A DNA stretch of 64,000 bases, taken from assembly GCA_963697915.1 (NCBI GenBank), contig OY969103.1, forward strand, positions 744,001-808,000, written 5' to 3'. This stretch comes from VRUE01 sp963697915. GTDB lineage: Bacteria > Actinomycetota > Thermoleophilia > Solirubrobacterales > 70-9. The notes below the pieces were generated by a model. It searched no databases. It was not told the DNA's origin and saw only the letters and a program-made list of their open reading frames with translations. Numbering within the stretch: position 1 is the stretch's first letter; every line of letters starts with the position of its first letter. Of the stretch, positions 62,738-64,000 are shown piece after piece. The translations under genes were made by a program, and so were the position numbers.

Positions 62738-63918
62738 CAGCCCGGGGACGGCCCCTGCTCCTCGAAGTGCTTGCTCAGCATCGTCACCTGGCCCTGGTAG
62801 TTGGAGCCGAGCTGCTCGCCGTAGAGGCGCTCGGCGGGGGCGGCGGTGTGCTCCAGCGCCAGCTTGCAGACCGGCTGGCGGTGCTCGACCATGAAGGAGA
62901 CGTCGCGGGCCCGCACCTCGAGCGCGGCACGGCTTCCGTGGCGGCCACCGGCCGGGTCGTAGCCGAAGCCGGGATCGAAGAAGCCGGCGTAGTGGGTGCG
63001 CAGCTCACCCGCGGTTGGGTCGTAGGCCATCATCTCGGCGGCGATCTGCGGCGGGATGCAGACACCCTCGGCCGAAAGCAGCAGGTAGAAGATCTCCGGC
63101 TCGAGCACGACCCGGCTGCCGGGCTCGGGGTAGACCGGGTCCCAGTAGTCGGTCCAGCGGTAGGCGCGGATCCGGGAGAGGTCGATCGGCAGGCTGTTCT
63201 TCTTCGCTCGGTAGCCGACGATGCGGTCGCTGGGGCCGGAGAGGTCGACGCTGAGGAAGAGCCCGTCGGCCAGCGCCAGCTCGGACTCGCGCAGTGCGTG
63301 CGAGTCGAGGTAGAGCAGCGGGAACTCGTCCTGCAGGGCGCGGATCTGCGGGTCGCTGAGCCGCACGTCGCCGCGGGCGAGGCGCAGCTGGTTCAGCGAG
63401 AGCCCGGTCTGCACCTGGATCGCGAAGGAGCGCGGCACGATCTCGAGGTAGAGCCGGCCGCGGTAGCCGGGGCGGATCTCGTCGAAGCGGTGGTGGCGGT
63501 CGGTCAGCACCCGGGTGAAGACATCGAGCCGCCCGGTCGAGCTCTTCGGGTTGGCCTTCGCCCGCACGTCCTCGGGCAGCGCCAGCTCCTCGATCAGCGG
63601 CACCAGGTATGGACGGTCGCGCTCCAGCACGGCGCCGTCGCGCAGGTCCACTCTCTGGAAGGCGAGGCCCTCGATCTTCTCCTCGACGGTCGAGTCGACG
63701 TCGGGGAGGAAGCTGCAGCGCAGTGCCCAGGCGAAGTCGCCGAGGCGCAGGTCGATGCTGGCCGGCTGGATCGCCTCGGGCCGGATCCGGTAGTCGCCGG
63801 AGCTGACCCACTCGTCGGCGATCGCCTCGCTGAGCGCCTGTGAAGGCAGGACCCCAGCGGGCGCCCCGGCCGACGCCCTCGTCGCCGCCCCCGGGGCGGC
63901 TGCACTCGCTTCGCTCAT
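62737..63918 (-). CDS. dcd: 2'-deoxycytidine 5'-triphosphate deaminase (bidomain DCD type)
   Basis: 393 residues, twice the usual length, of the type with two trimeric-dUTPase-like halves. The first half contains IQPASIDLRLGDFAWALR and RAKANPKSSTGRLDVFTRVL; the second contains EPEIFYLLLSAEGVCIPP and AGFFDPGFGYD with the C-terminal substrate motif. It converts dCTP to dUTP, feeding thymidylate synthesis. An Ala-rich N-terminal extension of ~28 residues may be dispensable. Confidence 0.92.
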   Translation of the reverse strand: MSEASAAAPGAATRASAGAPAGVLPSQALSEAIADEWVSSGDYRIRPEAIQPASIDLRLGDFAWALRCSFLPDVDSTVEEKIEGLAFQRVDLRDGAVLERDRPYLVPLIEELALPEDVRAKANPKSSTGRLDVFTRVLTDRHHRFDEIRPGYRGRLYLEIVPRSFAIQVQTGLSLNQLRLARGDVRLSDPQIRALQDEFPLLYLDSHALRESELALADGLFLSVDLSGPSDRIVGYRAKKNSLPIDLSRIRAYRWTDYWDPVYPEPGSRVVLEPEIFYLLLSAEGVCIPPQIAAEMMAYDPTAGELRTHYAGFFDPGFGYDPAGGRHGSRAALEVRARDVSFMVEHRQPVCKLALEHTAAPAERLYGEQLGSNYQGQVTMLSKHFEEQGPSPG

Positions 63919-64000
63919 CTAGACGAGATTATGCGGCGCGCCTCGGCGACACCCAGGTAAGGCGTCAGCACAAACTCAGCAAGTTCCGGGAAGAACTGCT

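Overview
The window is chromosomal DNA from a high-GC Gram-positive bacterium, most likely an actinobacterium of the class Thermoleophilia (Solirubrobacterales-like). This is inferred from the very GC-rich coding sequence, an SdhA-SdhB-SdhE operon without membrane anchors, secreted proteins with Arg/Lys-rich C-terminal domains, YrbE-type permeases, an Rv2578c-type radical SAM protein with a LexA box, and NADP-type isocitrate dehydrogenase beside malate dehydrogenase. No 16S rRNA is present, so the placement is tentative. The content is mainly housekeeping and metabolic: no insertion sequence, CRISPR array, prophage or replication origin was seen.

Layout: 0-7.9 kb holds an MMPL exporter (cut by the left edge) with a TetR regulator, a small membrane protein, a GT-C glycosyltransferase and a stress operon (Cys-rich small protein, Hsp20, Lon). 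8-13.5 kb holds two lipid-modifying membrane oxygenases (a fatty acid hydroxylase-like protein and an acyl desaturase divergent from a PucR regulator), a secreted beta-propeller/PKD protein and an AT-hook/winged-helix protein. 13.5-23.7 kb is central carbon metabolism: mdh, icd, an AidB-like acyl-CoA dehydrogenase, a site-2 protease, an M28 peptidase and sdhA-sdhB-sdhE. 24-30 kb has an ion transporter, a CBS protein, the aspartate pathway pair ask-asd, a small AT-richer two-gene unit and regulators. 30-41 kb has a degenerate GGDEF protein, a hydrolase, the dnaX-ybaB-GMC-recR operon, a membrane glycosyltransferase, acetolactate decarboxylase, an ABC-2 exporter and a Bacillus-type large SRP RNA with an Alu domain. 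41-50 kb has an antiporter, a tRNA-Val, a papain-like protein, small enzymes and a YrbE permease set with a recent tandem duplicate. 50-64 kb has an HD-GYP protein behind a possible attenuator, an MFS transporter run into a complete peptide ABC transporter operon that ends in an ATP-dependent DNA ligase, an intein-containing SOS-regulated radical SAM protein, and a ytoQ-dcd nucleotide operon.

The most unusual signal is a 92-bp hairpin element found twice, inside dnaX (35419-35510) and inside the radical SAM gene (60130-60221), in opposite orientation relative to the two reading frames. Both copies stay open in frame, 78 of 92 positions match, 12 of the 14 differences form six compensatory base-pair changes in the stems, and a 21-nt apex is invariant. 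It behaves like a mobile palindromic element that inserts into protein-coding genes, comparable in concept to Rickettsia palindromic elements. A different 89-bp nested palindrome lies inside the glycosyltransferase gene at 37278-37366.

Many genes are packed with four-base stop/start overlaps (ATGA, GTGA, TTGA and probably CTGA), which settles several non-ATG starts.
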